The position numbers and the translations under genes are program-made. From Candidatus Nomurabacteria bacterium (lineage in GTDB: Bacteria; Patescibacteriota; Minisyncoccia; Phycocordibacterales; UBA9973), in the NCBI GenBank assembly GCA_023267435.1, contig JAHFNH010000003.1:76717-115841 (forward strand): a stretch of 39,125 nt of DNA, written 5' to 3'. This document shows positions 25,406 through 33,978 of this stretch, piece by piece (position 1 is the stretch's first letter; each line of letters begins with the position of its first letter). The notes below the pieces were generated by a model. It made no database searches. It worked only from the letters and a program-made list of their open reading frames with translations, and was not told the DNA's origin.

Positions 25406-27259
25406 ATGATAGCTAAACTAAGAAGTTATTCATTTCCAGCGTGGATCGTACTCGCTAGTTGCGTTGTATTAATCATTTCTGGTTTTTTATTTATTTTCGG
25501 GAAAAAAGAATTAATTTCTGAAATATTTGAAATCAGTATTTTTGTACTCGCTTTGCCTCTTTGGATAAGCATCATCCGCGACATAATAAAAGGGCATTTC
25601 GGAGTCGACATCATTGCCGGCGTGGCAATTTTGGGCGCACTATTGCTTGGACAATTCTTACCTGGGTTAGTAATTATTTTAATGCTCTCCGGCGGACAAA
25701 CACTCGAAGCATATGCGATGCGCCGAGCGAGCCTTGAACTGACAAAACTTTTGGAAAAATCTCCCACGCGCGCGACCAAAAAAGAAAACGGTCTTTATAT
25801 AGAAGTTTCTGTAGATGAAATAAATCCAAACGATGAAATTTTAATAAAGTCGGGAGAAATAATTCCTGTCGATGGAATAGTTATCGAAGGAATTTCTTTA
25901 ATAGATGAATCAAGTCTGACCGGAGAATCAATACCAGTCGAAAAAATTTCCGGAAGTTTCGTATCTTCTGGAACAGAAAACACAACTGGTAATATTTTGA
26001 TTCGTGCGACAAAGATAGCGAAGGAAAGCCGTTATGCCAAAATAGTCTCATTGGTAAAAAGCGCTCAAGAATCTAAAGCTCCGATCGTCCGTCTCGCCGA
26101 TCAATACGCTGTTGTTTTTACTTTTATAACAATTGGAATATCTCTAATTGCCTGGCTTGTATTTCATGACGCAGTGCGAGTTCTGGCTGTGCTTGTAGTC
26201 GCTACGCCCTGCCCTCTGATATTAGCGACGCCGATCGCAATAATTTCCGGAATGAGCCGAGCGGCAAAATCAGGCATTATTGTAAAAAATGGCGGGGCAT
26301 TAGAAAACCTCGCAAACATCAGAAGTATCCTTTTTGATAAAACAGGCACGATCACTTTAGGCGTCCCTGAAATTGTAAAAATAGAAAACACAAAAGGAAA
26401 TCCTAATGAAATTATGAGCATTGCGGCATCTCTTAATCGCGGATCGTCTCATATTCTGGCACGTTCAATGGTAACTTTCGCTAATAAAGAAAAACTATTT
26501 TTCCATGAAACAATTAAATTCAAAGAATATTTCGGAGAAGGAGTCAGTGGTATTATTGAAGGTAAAAATTATTTTCTCGGCAAGCTGTCATTTTTAAAAT
26601 CACAAAATATTTCAATTCCATCCGAAATTGAAAAAGAACATGAAAAAAATAGAGATGATGGGAAGATGTCTGTTTATTTAGCGCGAGAAAAAGAAGTTCT
26701 GGGCGCAATAATATTTTCAGACACAGTAAGAAAAGACGCGGAAGGAATATTCCAAAAACTAACTTCTGAATATAATATTTCCTGCGCGATGGTTACCGGA
26801 GATCATGAAAATGTTGCACAGAGAATAGCTGATAGTATTGGTATAAAAAAAGTCTACGCTGATTGCCTGCCGGAAGAAAAAGTTTCAATTGTTAAAAAAA
26901 CAAATAAAGAAAACGGGCCAGTGGCTATGGTTGGCGACGGTATCAACGATGCTCCAGCGCTTGCGCAAGCAGACGTCGGCATTGCCATGGCGACACACGG
27001 TGATACAGCGACAGTCTACGCTTCTGATATGGTTATCATTCATAGCTCCATCAAACGCGTAGCAGATATATATCAAATCGCGCGAAAAACTATCATCATC
27101 GCCAAACAAGGAATACTTGTCGGCATTGGACTTTCAATCTGCGCTATGATATTGGCAACACTCGGGTTCATCAATCCCCTTTCCGGCGCGCTTCTACAGG
27201 AAGGAATAGATGTCCTCGTTATTCTAAGCGCACTCAGAGTTTCAAGAATAGTTATATAA
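25406..27259 (+). CDS. P1B-type heavy-metal-transporting ATPase
   Basis: This 617-residue cation pump has membrane helices flanking the actuator domain (TGES, 172-175), a membrane metal site TPC (267-269), the phosphorylated Asp311 in DKTGT, and the hinge GDGIND (510-515). The usual cytoplasmic metal-binding domain at the N-terminus is missing. The membrane motif is TPC rather than CPC, placing it away from classic Cu+ and Zn2+/Cd2+ pumps. The SEHP motif of P1B ATPases is changed to SSHIL (347-351). The substrate is therefore uncertain, with a divalent metal likely. The gene is monocistronic and ends at a bidirectional terminator. Confidence 0.93.
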   Translation: MIAKLRSYSFPAWIVLASCVVLIISGFLFIFGKKELISEIFEISIFVLALPLWISIIRDIIKGHFGVDIIAGVAILGALLLGQFLPGLVIILMLSGGQTLEAYAMRRASLELTKLLEKSPTRATKKENGLYIEVSVDEINPNDEILIKSGEIIPVDGIVIEGISLIDESSLTGESIPVEKISGSFVSSGTENTTGNILIRATKIAKESRYAKIVSLVKSAQESKAPIVRLADQYAVVFTFITIGISLIAWLVFHDAVRVLAVLVVATPCPLILATPIAIISGMSRAAKSGIIVKNGGALENLANIRSILFDKTGTITLGVPEIVKIENTKGNPNEIMSIAASLNRGSSHILARSMVTFANKEKLFFHETIKFKEYFGEGVSGIIEGKNYFLGKLSFLKSQNISIPSEIEKEHEKNRDDGKMSVYLAREKEVLGAIIFSDTVRKDAEGIFQKLTSEYNISCAMVTGDHENVAQRIADSIGIKKVYADCLPEEKVSIVKKTNKENGPVAMVGDGINDAPALAQADVGIAMATHGDTATVYASDMVIIHSSIKRVADIYQIARKTIIIAKQGILVGIGLSICAMILATLGFINPLSGALLQEGIDVLVILSALRVSRIVI

Positions 27260-27276
27260 AAAGTAAAATTGCAAAT

Positions 27277-27320
27277 AAAAAAACCATAGAGTCCGGAGAA
27301 CTCATATGGTTTTGATTAAT
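27277..27320. terminator. Bidirectional terminator after the P-type ATPase
   Basis: The stem pairs 27280-27288 with 27105-matching bases on the far side at 27305-27313, then four more base pairs (27289-27292 with 27300-27303) past a one-base bulge. The loop has seven bases. T runs occur on both strands. It separates convergent genes. Confidence 0.75.
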
Positions 27321-27331
27321 TTTTCTACTTT

Positions 27332-28183
27332 TTAGGAAGCATGGCTGGCGTTCAACGCAACAATAGTTCTATCCACCTCACTCAGTTTTACAAGAGTGAA
27401 AGCTGTAAATCCACCCATGATCAAACGGGTGGCAACAGTGTTTATTTTTGGATTATTATTGCTATTGAAATAGGTTTCCTGTTTTTTAAGCTCATTAGCA
27501 AAAGCCACGATGTCTTTCACTGAACAATTTATCTTTTGTGAAATAAAATCTTTCTGCTCGATGACCGCATCGGCAAATTCTATTTTATTTACAAAAGTAG
27601 TGTCATGAGTAAGGCAGGCAATAAATTCTATCAAATCAGTCAAGGTCAGGGTTATTTTTTTCATACCCAACTGTTCTGCCATATACGGATATTGGTCAGA
27701 AATCTCCTTAATCTTAGAATTTATTGTTACTGCAAAAACATTGATCCATTTTACCGATAAACTTTTTAACACCTTGCTGATCGATGATTTTTGGAATTCC
27801 AGGTGTTCAACCGGTGTAGTTGAAACGGTTTCAAAAATAAACTTAAAGGGCGCTGCTGTGCTAATTTTAGCAAGCCATTTAATAACACTGATTCCGTTAG
27901 CTTCATTGTACACCATGTAATAGTAAGCGATTAACTCAGCCTTTTCTTTTGAAAGAGTTGGCGTTTCTCCCTTTTTAAAATAATCAAGCAACGCTTGAAA
28001 CATTCCGGGATCAATACCAAATTTGATCATTTTTTCTCTTTCTTCTTTAAACCGGGCAATTATTTTTTCTGAGGAAAATCCCACCATGATGGCGAAAATA
28101 AAAAGTGCTACTTTTGCAACTGCGGGCTTAATTTCTGTTCTGATTAATGTTCCTGTAGTAGAAACTGATTTTGTTTTGTTCAT
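27332..28183 (-). CDS. Hypothetical protein with N-terminal membrane helix
   Basis: This 283-residue protein is of unknown family. One hydrophobic segment (KVALFIFAIMVGF, about 25-40) follows a polar N-terminus. A long, mostly helical and soluble part comes next, and a weaker hydrophobic segment lies near the C-terminus (RLIMGGFTAFTLV). Repeated Lys-rich amphipathic stretches suggest a helical bundle. It stands alone between the ATPase terminator and a region with a remarkable hairpin 77 bases upstream, so its expression may be controlled through a structured leader. No catalytic motif is seen. Confidence 0.65.
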   Translation of the reverse strand: MNKTKSVSTTGTLIRTEIKPAVAKVALFIFAIMVGFSSEKIIARFKEEREKMIKFGIDPGMFQALLDYFKKGETPTLSKEKAELIAYYYMVYNEANGISVIKWLAKISTAAPFKFIFETVSTTPVEHLEFQKSSISKVLKSLSVKWINVFAVTINSKIKEISDQYPYMAEQLGMKKITLTLTDLIEFIACLTHDTTFVNKIEFADAVIEQKDFISQKINCSVKDIVAFANELKKQETYFNSNNNPKINTVATRLIMGGFTAFTLVKLSEVDRTIVALNASHAS

Positions 28184-28407
28184 AAGATTTGAATTTAAAG
28201 TTTATAGTTTTGAATTGTCGACATACTGTGTCGTCCAGGCAATGCATAACTCCGGATTATGAAAAGCACGCACAGCACCAGAACCTGATGCGATCCGTGC
28301 TTTTCACGATCCAATACAATTTAAATTATTTTTCAAAGAACCACAGAATAACACCTTAGCAAGATTCTAAGATTTTGTAAAGAGTTATCAAGAGAAATAA
28401 GAGAAAT
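28184..28407. other. Longest intergenic region
   Basis: This 224-base gap between two minus-strand genes is the longest in the window. It contains the two-stem hairpin at 28260-28306. Between the hairpin and the ATG at 28183 a weak TTGCCT/GACAAT pair, 17 bases apart, may be a promoter. I saw no other convincing element. Confidence 0.5.
28260..28306 (-). ncRNA. Two-stem hairpin, candidate structured RNA
   Basis: An 11-bp perfect stem (28260-28270 with 28296-28306) and a 6-bp inner stem (28275-28280 with 28286-28291) are separated by a symmetric 4x4 internal loop and capped by a five-base loop. The inner stem contains one G-T pair that is a G-U wobble in minus-strand RNA but an A-C mismatch in plus-strand RNA, so the minus strand is favoured. 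No T run follows. It may be a leader element for the gene at 28183, a small RNA, or a palindromic repeat. Confidence 0.45.
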
Positions 28408-28905
28408 TTATTTTATTTTATCTATAGTGACTTCTGAATCAGGATTGTAAGCATCCGGATCCATCGTAAGATGAGAGATATATTTTTCTTGCACCACAAA
28501 ATCTCCTAAAAATTTAATAAAATCAGCCTTGTGTTCTGTCTCGCCATTTTCAGCAAAATGATCCACAGGGTGTTCCTCGGGAGTAAACTCATAATGCCCT
28601 CTTATTTCCCCGTCTTCAAAAACACGCAAATGATATTGTCTGCTGAAGCTTTCTAGTTTGCGCCACGACAACACCTGGCCCGTATCAGTCCAAGCCACGA
28701 AATGATTTCCGAATCCCCATTTCTCATTCAAATGTTTTTTTAAACCCCCTAATGTTTTGTGCGGAGCCAACCAGCCGAGATGATATTTTTGTCTTTTTTT
28801 CTCATGCCAGACAAGACCCCATTTCAACAAATCTTTCTGAAGCATCGGGAAAAATCTATATATTCCTCGCCATATTTTTTGTTTTAATTTTTCAAAAAAA
28901 GTCAT
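28408..28905 (-). CDS. Hypothetical protein, last gene of kinase unit
   Basis: This 165-residue protein is of unknown family and rich in aromatic residues. The N-terminus is basic and amphipathic (FFEKLKQKIWRGIYRFFP), which could touch a membrane, but no true membrane helix is present. Later parts hold many Trp, His and acidic residues (LGWLAPHKTLGG, VDHFAENGETEHKADFIKFLGDF). It starts 15 bases after the multi-pass histidine kinase gene ends and is likely cotranscribed with it. A regulatory or target role for that kinase is possible but unsupported beyond position. Confidence 0.7.
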   Translation of the reverse strand: MTFFEKLKQKIWRGIYRFFPMLQKDLLKWGLVWHEKKRQKYHLGWLAPHKTLGGLKKHLNEKWGFGNHFVAWTDTGQVLSWRKLESFSRQYHLRVFEDGEIRGHYEFTPEEHPVDHFAENGETEHKADFIKFLGDFVVQEKYISHLTMDPDAYNPDSEVTIDKIK

Positions 28906-28920
28906 AATATAATAAATTAT

Positions 28921-30876
28921 TTAATTGAGTGGCAAAGAGACAAAGAAAATGGTCTTGCCTTTTTCAGAATCAAACCAAATTTTTCCGCCAAGAATATTTA
29001 CATATTCATGGCAAATAAATAATCCCAAACCCGCACCAACAATTTCAGTCGTATCAAAATTATTACCTCTAAAAAACTTGGTAAATATTATGCTTTGCTG
29101 TTCAGGAGGAATGCCAATGCCATTATCCTTAAACGATAAAATAATATTCTTTTTATTTTCATCTATCGAAACTCTAATATCTATCTCTCCTTCGGGTTTA
29201 TTGTAATTAATAGCGTTTTCAATCAATTCAATAAAAACCTGTTCGAGAAGCTTCGGATCTGTCTTGATCTCAGCTAAATATGAAATGCCTTCTGTCTTAA
29301 TGATTATGTTAGATTTGTCTGCTTTTTCTTTTAAAGAACTGACAGCTGTTTCAAACAAATTCGCCAAATTTACATTTTTATAAGACGGCAAAATATTTTT
29401 TTGATCAATTATCGAAACAGTATAAAGCTGAGAAACAAGCTTTTGCGTGCTCTTTATCGACTGGTGGGCAATATTCAGCTTATCCTTAATTTTAACCATA
29501 TCTTTTTCTTCTATCGCCTGATCTATGCTCCATAATGCCTTAGTGACAGGAGTATTTAGTTGATGAGAAGCATAAGCAAAATCAGATTTAAGTGTCCTGC
29601 TTTCTTTCTCTTCGGAAGAATTTCTGAAAACAATTATTGCGCCTGTTACATTTCCAGCATCGTCAAAGACCGGCGCGGCGCTATCACCGACAGGTATGTC
29701 ATTGCCAGCTTTGTCGACAAAAAATGAAGGATTTTTCATAAAAATAACCTTACCAAAAAGCATCGCGTCTTCTATGAAAGAAATATTTTCTGAACGATCT
29801 TTTTCATGCATAAATTTTATGAATTTTCTAAGCGGTTGACCGATCACTTCCTGCTCTTGCCAGCCAGTGAGCAAAGTTGCAGCATTGTTGAATAAAGTAA
29901 CATTCCATTCCCTGTCGATGGCAACAACCCCGTCTCCAATACTAGCTAACAGTATTTCATTTTTTTTCTTTTCTTGAATTAATTTTTCATCAGCTAATTG
30001 ACGCATTTTTTCTAATTCATAAAGCACAGAACCTATCCACCAAATAAATGGGAAAAGTACCATAATGATACCAACAATAGAAAGGGACATTGAAAATTCA
30101 TGCGGAAATATTCCTCTTCTTCTAAGAAGAATATCTAAATATCCAAAAAGGGACGGAAAAAAGAAGGCTGGAGGAATTAATTTACGTGTAACAATTCCAG
30201 CAGTAGTTTCTGTTGATAGAAAAATCATCAATCCTTGATCAGGAAAACTAAACAACATTCCAACAGACAAAAGCATAAAGGAAATTGCGGTGTTTAATGC
30301 CATAGGAATATAATTAACAATTCCAATAAAATTTTTCACGCCATATAAATATCCTAAAAAGGCAAGAAAACCTATAAAAAAAGAAATTACAGAAAATAAT
30401 TGTGCATATTTTTTATCATTTTTTTTATAAAGTAAAATTAACGATATTCCAGCAATTAAAAAACTTAGAGCTGTATTAGGAGCCATACGATTTGTCTGAC
30501 CCGTTACCAGAGCCTCTGCATTTAATTGTTGGCTAAAAAAATAGTTGTCTAAATGAATATCTTTGTTTAATAAGACTCCACTAAATTTTAACAAACCAAT
30601 AAAGAAAACTAATAATGCACAAGTTAACCCAACATAAAAAATAACCTTCTTCCCCTTTTCATTAGTGCAACACATAAGAGATATCCCAGAAAGAATGAAA
30701 GCAATAGCAGTAAGAGGATTCATGGATACTAAACCAGAAAACACAGACTTCATGAATTGGTTATCTAAAAAATAGCCCAAAATAACGGAACTACCCAAAA
30801 AAACAACAACAATACCTAAAAAAAATGAAACTCTTTTAAATAAAGTGACAAAATTTTTGTTGTTTCTTTCAATCAT
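28921..30876 (-). CDS. Multi-pass membrane PAS sensor histidine kinase
   Basis: This 651-residue kinase has about eight membrane helices (residues 12-285), a PAS domain (about 300-425, SIGDGVVAIDREWNVTLFNN), a HisKA domain with phospho-His438 (FAYASHQLNTPV), and a catalytic domain with N box ELIENAINYN, G1 KDNGIGIPP and G2 GAGLGLFICHE. The membrane part repeats a motif of the type NTAxxFxLxGxSLxL three times (about residues 53-67, 133-147, 195-208). The usual Arg after the phospho-His is Asn (HQLNTP). A perfect extended -10 lies six bases before the ATG, indicating a leaderless transcript separate from the upstream cluster. Confidence 0.93.
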   Translation of the reverse strand: MIERNNKNFVTLFKRVSFFLGIVVVFLGSSVILGYFLDNQFMKSVFSGLVSMNPLTAIAFILSGISLMCCTNEKGKKVIFYVGLTCALLVFFIGLLKFSGVLLNKDIHLDNYFFSQQLNAEALVTGQTNRMAPNTALSFLIAGISLILLYKKNDKKYAQLFSVISFFIGFLAFLGYLYGVKNFIGIVNYIPMALNTAISFMLLSVGMLFSFPDQGLMIFLSTETTAGIVTRKLIPPAFFFPSLFGYLDILLRRRGIFPHEFSMSLSIVGIIMVLFPFIWWIGSVLYELEKMRQLADEKLIQEKKKNEILLASIGDGVVAIDREWNVTLFNNAATLLTGWQEQEVIGQPLRKFIKFMHEKDRSENISFIEDAMLFGKVIFMKNPSFFVDKAGNDIPVGDSAAPVFDDAGNVTGAIIVFRNSSEEKESRTLKSDFAYASHQLNTPVTKALWSIDQAIEEKDMVKIKDKLNIAHQSIKSTQKLVSQLYTVSIIDQKNILPSYKNVNLANLFETAVSSLKEKADKSNIIIKTEGISYLAEIKTDPKLLEQVFIELIENAINYNKPEGEIDIRVSIDENKKNIILSFKDNGIGIPPEQQSIIFTKFFRGNNFDTTEIVGAGLGLFICHEYVNILGGKIWFDSEKGKTIFFVSLPLN

Positions 30877-30882
30877 TTTTCT

Positions 30883-30891
30883 ATTATATCA
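30883..30891 (-). promoter_or_regulatory. Histidine kinase gene promoter, leaderless-type
   Basis: Minus-strand TGA followed by TATAAT (30888-30883) leaves only six bases before the ATG at 30876, so transcription should begin at the start codon. Confidence 0.65.
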
Positions 30892-30928
30892 AAAAACGTG
30901 GCAAAAAAGAAAATATATTCAAAAATTG

Positions 30929-31017
30929 CGGAGCCGGGGAGATTCGAACTCCCGAGGGGTTTTGAAGCCCCTGCCTCTTTAGCAAAGAGGTACGTTAGAC
31001 CACTCTGACACGGCTCC
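30929..31017 (-). tRNA. tRNA-Ser(GCT)
   Basis: The gene is a complete type II tRNA. The acceptor stem pairs 31011-31017 with 30930-30936, and the discriminator is G at 30929. The anticodon loop TTGCTAA gives anticodon GCT (30983-30981). A long variable arm and a TTCGAAT T-loop are present, and CCA is not encoded. It lies between a receiver gene and a kinase gene on the same strand. A possible extended -10 (TGA TAAAGT) precedes it. Confidence 0.96.
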
Positions 31018-31062
31018 TGACCCAGATACTTTATCACACTTTCTCAATTTTTATAAATTAGT

Positions 31063-31455
31063 TTATTTTGCACTATTCAAATGCTTTTTAACTCTTTCGA
31101 CAATATGATTCAAATCAGTTTGTCCTTTCATAATGTATTCCAATATATTGTACTCGGAGACTTTTTTAAGCGTATCGACTCCCGCAGAAACAGAGACGAC
31201 AACCACCGGAATATTTTTATAATTCTCGTTGTTTTTAATAATTTCCAAGAATTTCAATCCGCCCATGCCAGGCATAAGCAGATCAAGCCAGATCAAATCA
31301 ATAGGTTTGGTCTTTTCCAAGACTTGCAACGCTTCCTCTCCAGAGCTTGCAGTAATAGTATCAAAACCATCTTTTTCCAGCTTGTGCGTAATCACATGCA
31401 AAAGGCTTGGTTCATCTTCAACAACGAGTATTAATTTTTTTATTTCCTTGGCCAT
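31063..31455 (-). CDS. Stand-alone response regulator receiver
   Basis: This 130-residue protein is a single receiver domain without output. The acidic pair is in VVEDEPS (11-17), the phospho-acceptor is Asp58 in IWLDLLMPGMGG, and the conserved Lys is in YIMKGQT. It starts 20 bases after the PAS histidine kinase at 31476 ends, so that kinase is the likely phosphodonor. With no DNA-binding domain it must act through protein contacts, perhaps relaying to another kinase or to the pilus. Confidence 0.93.
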   Translation of the reverse strand: MAKEIKKLILVVEDEPSLLHVITHKLEKDGFDTITASSGEEALQVLEKTKPIDLIWLDLLMPGMGGLKFLEIIKNNENYKNIPVVVVSVSAGVDTLKKVSEYNILEYIMKGQTDLNHIVERVKKHLNSAK

Positions 31456-31475
31456 ATATTTTTAATTATGAATAA

Positions 31476-33146
31476 TCAAGACAATAATCCCACTTCGCCT
31501 TTTTTCGACTGCATACCAGACAAAGGAATAGTAAAATAAAAAGTTGTTCCTTTTCCCTCTTCTGATTCGAACCATATTTTTCCATTCCACATTTCCACGA
31601 CAGAACGCGCCAAATTGAGACCCAATCCAGTGCCACTGGGAACAGTTGAAACAGCATTATCGGCGCGGTGAAATTTCTCAAAAATTTTACTCTGAGCATT
31701 CTTAGGAATACCAATGCCATTATCTTTAATCATAAAGATTGCTTGTTCTTTATCACCGACTATCTCTTTTTTCAAAGAGATATCAATCTTGCCGCCATCC
31801 GGAGTGTAGTTTAAAGAATTGGAAATCAAATTTAGTATTGCCTGCCTTAAAAATTCAGTACCCAATTTTATTTTCGGCAATTTTGGATCAGCAATAAAAT
31901 TAACTTTTAAGTGTTTTTTATTTGCAAGATTCTTCAATTGCTCCAATATTTCATCAGTTATACTTTTTACATCAGTCATTTCTGTTTCAATATTAACTCT
32001 GCCGGCTTCAAGTCTACTAATAGCAAGTAATGCGCCGATCAAATCAAGTAAGCGAACTGACCCCTTGTGTAAATCTTCCATAAAACCAACTTGCTTATCG
32101 GTCAATTTACCAATGTCACCTGACAGAAATAATTCAGAGACCCAACGGAGTGTTGTAAGAGGTGTACGTAGCTGATGCGAAACTATGGAGATAAAGCTGT
32201 TTTTTGCCTTGTCTAAATCTTTTTCTTCGGTCAAATCCCAGAAAATCACAACTGCGCTGGTAACACCATTTTCTACGAGAGGTGTTATCGCCAAACCGAC
32301 TGGAAATCTTTTATCAGCAGAAGTTTGGAAATAAATATTATCTTCTATGTTTGCATAAATTGTCTGGCCAGTCTCAAACATTTTTACAACTGGAATGTCT
32401 TTTTCATCAAGTAGAATATCTCCTTTTAATGTTGTAATTATGTTTTTTACATTGCGTCCGATAGCGTTATCAACCGAAACACCTAAAAGGTCTTGAGCTT
32501 TGTTGTTTAATAAAGAAATTTTGTAATCTTTGTTAATAATCAAAAGCCCTTCTCCCATTGAAGAAATAATCGCCTTTGAATAATCGCTCTCTTCTTGAGC
32601 TCTTCTTTCCGATTCTTTACTATCTTCTAAGATGTTATAGAGAGCATTTTTGGTATCTTCAATTTTCTTTAGATAATCCTGTCTTTCTCCCTCTTTTGTT
32701 TTTTCATAAGTGACATCACGGGATAAAAACAAAACGTATTCCACTTTTCCTTTTTCATTTTTTACAGGCTCAAAACTGCTCTGACACCATTCACCTTTGG
32801 AAGTGCCGGCAACATGCTCTATTTCAAAACTACTCGACTCTCCTTTTTCTAATGCCAATTTCATGGCATCTTTTATTTTTTGATGGTATCTTTTTTCAAT
32901 GCACTCAAAATAATTCCATTTTTTTATTTCTTCGTCAGTCTTATCAGTTAAAAAATGCTCTTCTCGGCCATTTTTGTTTATCGAGATCAAATCGCCATTT
33001 TTATCGAACCATTTAATACAAAGAGGAGTGGTATCTAAAAGAGTTCGGAACATTTTTTCCCTTTCTTTTAATTCCAAACATATTTTCTCGTTTTCTTCTA
33101 AACGCTTTTCTAGGGAATCCTTGTTTTTATGGAAAAAATTAAACAT
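31476..33146 (-). CDS. Soluble PAS-PAS sensor histidine kinase
   Basis: This 556-residue cytoplasmic kinase has no membrane helix. A short N-terminal coiled coil (about 11-34) leads to one PAS domain (about 33-150), a helical linker, a second PAS domain (about 188-308), then HisKA with His324 (FISIVSHQLRTPL), N box LNLISNSLNYTP, G1 KDNGIGIPK and G2 GTGLGLNLAR. Its start overlaps the preceding sensor gene by eight bases. Membrane sensor and kinase therefore appear to be one signalling protein divided into two chains. It uses the only TGA stop I found in the window. Confidence 0.94.
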   Translation of the reverse strand: MFNFFHKNKDSLEKRLEENEKICLELKEREKMFRTLLDTTPLCIKWFDKNGDLISINKNGREEHFLTDKTDEEIKKWNYFECIEKRYHQKIKDAMKLALEKGESSSFEIEHVAGTSKGEWCQSSFEPVKNEKGKVEYVLFLSRDVTYEKTKEGERQDYLKKIEDTKNALYNILEDSKESERRAQEESDYSKAIISSMGEGLLIINKDYKISLLNNKAQDLLGVSVDNAIGRNVKNIITTLKGDILLDEKDIPVVKMFETGQTIYANIEDNIYFQTSADKRFPVGLAITPLVENGVTSAVVIFWDLTEEKDLDKAKNSFISIVSHQLRTPLTTLRWVSELFLSGDIGKLTDKQVGFMEDLHKGSVRLLDLIGALLAISRLEAGRVNIETEMTDVKSITDEILEQLKNLANKKHLKVNFIADPKLPKIKLGTEFLRQAILNLISNSLNYTPDGGKIDISLKKEIVGDKEQAIFMIKDNGIGIPKNAQSKIFEKFHRADNAVSTVPSGTGLGLNLARSVVEMWNGKIWFESEEGKGTTFYFTIPLSGMQSKKGEVGLLS

Positions 33147-33972
33147 TTATTTTATTTTTCAATTCTTCCAGCTCTTTTTTTAGTTCAATCATTTTATATT
33201 CCCTGTCGACAGTCAATTCATGGAATCTTTCTAATTCTTCTATTTTTCCCTGCAACTCTTTTGTCCTATCAGAAACTTTTTGCTCTAAATTAAATGAATA
33301 ATCTTTAATTTTTTTATTTTGTTTACCGAATGAATAACGCAACAACCAAAATATAATAATAAGAGATCCTAGTATAGTACCCCAAACAAAAACATAAAGC
33401 CTTCTAATGAAAGAAACTATATCTGAAGTATCAAAATAAACTTCCACCACACCTATCTTTTCATTGTTACCACTGATATATACGGGTGTATAAATTTCCA
33501 AAAGATTCTGAGAATTAAATTCTTTGAGAATGTCTGAATCTACCGATTTAACAAGCTGTCCTCCTTTTATGGTTTCCAAAACATCATCAGTCTCGTGTTT
33601 CTTACCTATATCTCCATTCAAAACATTCAAGTCAGTCCAAATTAAAATAGAATCTTTGTCGTAAATGTTAATGGCAGCAGTTTTAGGTATGGTCAGTTTT
33701 ACAGCATCCACAAAAGAACTCAGATGTTTTTGTGAATCATCGCTCTGCCAATCTAAAAAATATTTCAGATCATTAATATACACAGTGCTCTCTGAGTGCA
33801 CTGAAGATGTCACGGGATCAGTTTTAATACTGTAAACAAATCTATCTATGGCATTTGAAAAAAAGAATGTAAAAACAATACCGATAAATATAACAATACC
33901 GAGAATAATAAAAACTATAGTAGTAGAATTCACCCCTTGTTTGGCTTCTTTTTTAAAACTAAAGAAATTCAT
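33139..33972 (-). CDS. Two-helix membrane sensor protein without kinase domain
   Basis: This 277-residue protein has a membrane helix (about 19-38), an extracytoplasmic domain (about 40-190) with a PAS/Cache-like pattern (AAINIYDKDSILIWTDLN), a second membrane helix (191-212) and a cytoplasmic coiled coil (222-274) ending in RFHELTVDREYKMIELKKEL. That ending is a segment I associate with tails of bacterial sensor kinases just before the catalytic part. No HisKA or ATPase follows; the next gene, overlapping by eight bases, supplies them. It is six bases after the receiver gene. The ligand is unknown. Confidence 0.85.
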   Translation of the reverse strand: MNFFSFKKEAKQGVNSTTIVFIILGIVIFIGIVFTFFFSNAIDRFVYSIKTDPVTSSVHSESTVYINDLKYFLDWQSDDSQKHLSSFVDAVKLTIPKTAAINIYDKDSILIWTDLNVLNGDIGKKHETDDVLETIKGGQLVKSVDSDILKEFNSQNLLEIYTPVYISGNNEKIGVVEVYFDTSDIVSFIRRLYVFVWGTILGSLIIIFWLLRYSFGKQNKKIKDYSFNLEQKVSDRTKELQGKIEELERFHELTVDREYKMIELKKELEELKNKINV

Positions 33973-33978
33973 TTTTTC

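Noticed and set aside
28260-28306. The two-stem hairpin as an intrinsic terminator for the gene at 28408
   Set aside because: It lies 100 bases past the stop, and the bases after the stem on the minus strand are not a T run.
31476-31478. UGA recoded as an amino acid (as in Gracilibacteria/SR1)
   Set aside because: TGA occurs here as a natural stop between two well-defined signalling genes. I saw no interrupted gene that would be repaired by reading UGA as sense, although the rarity of TGA stops was noted.
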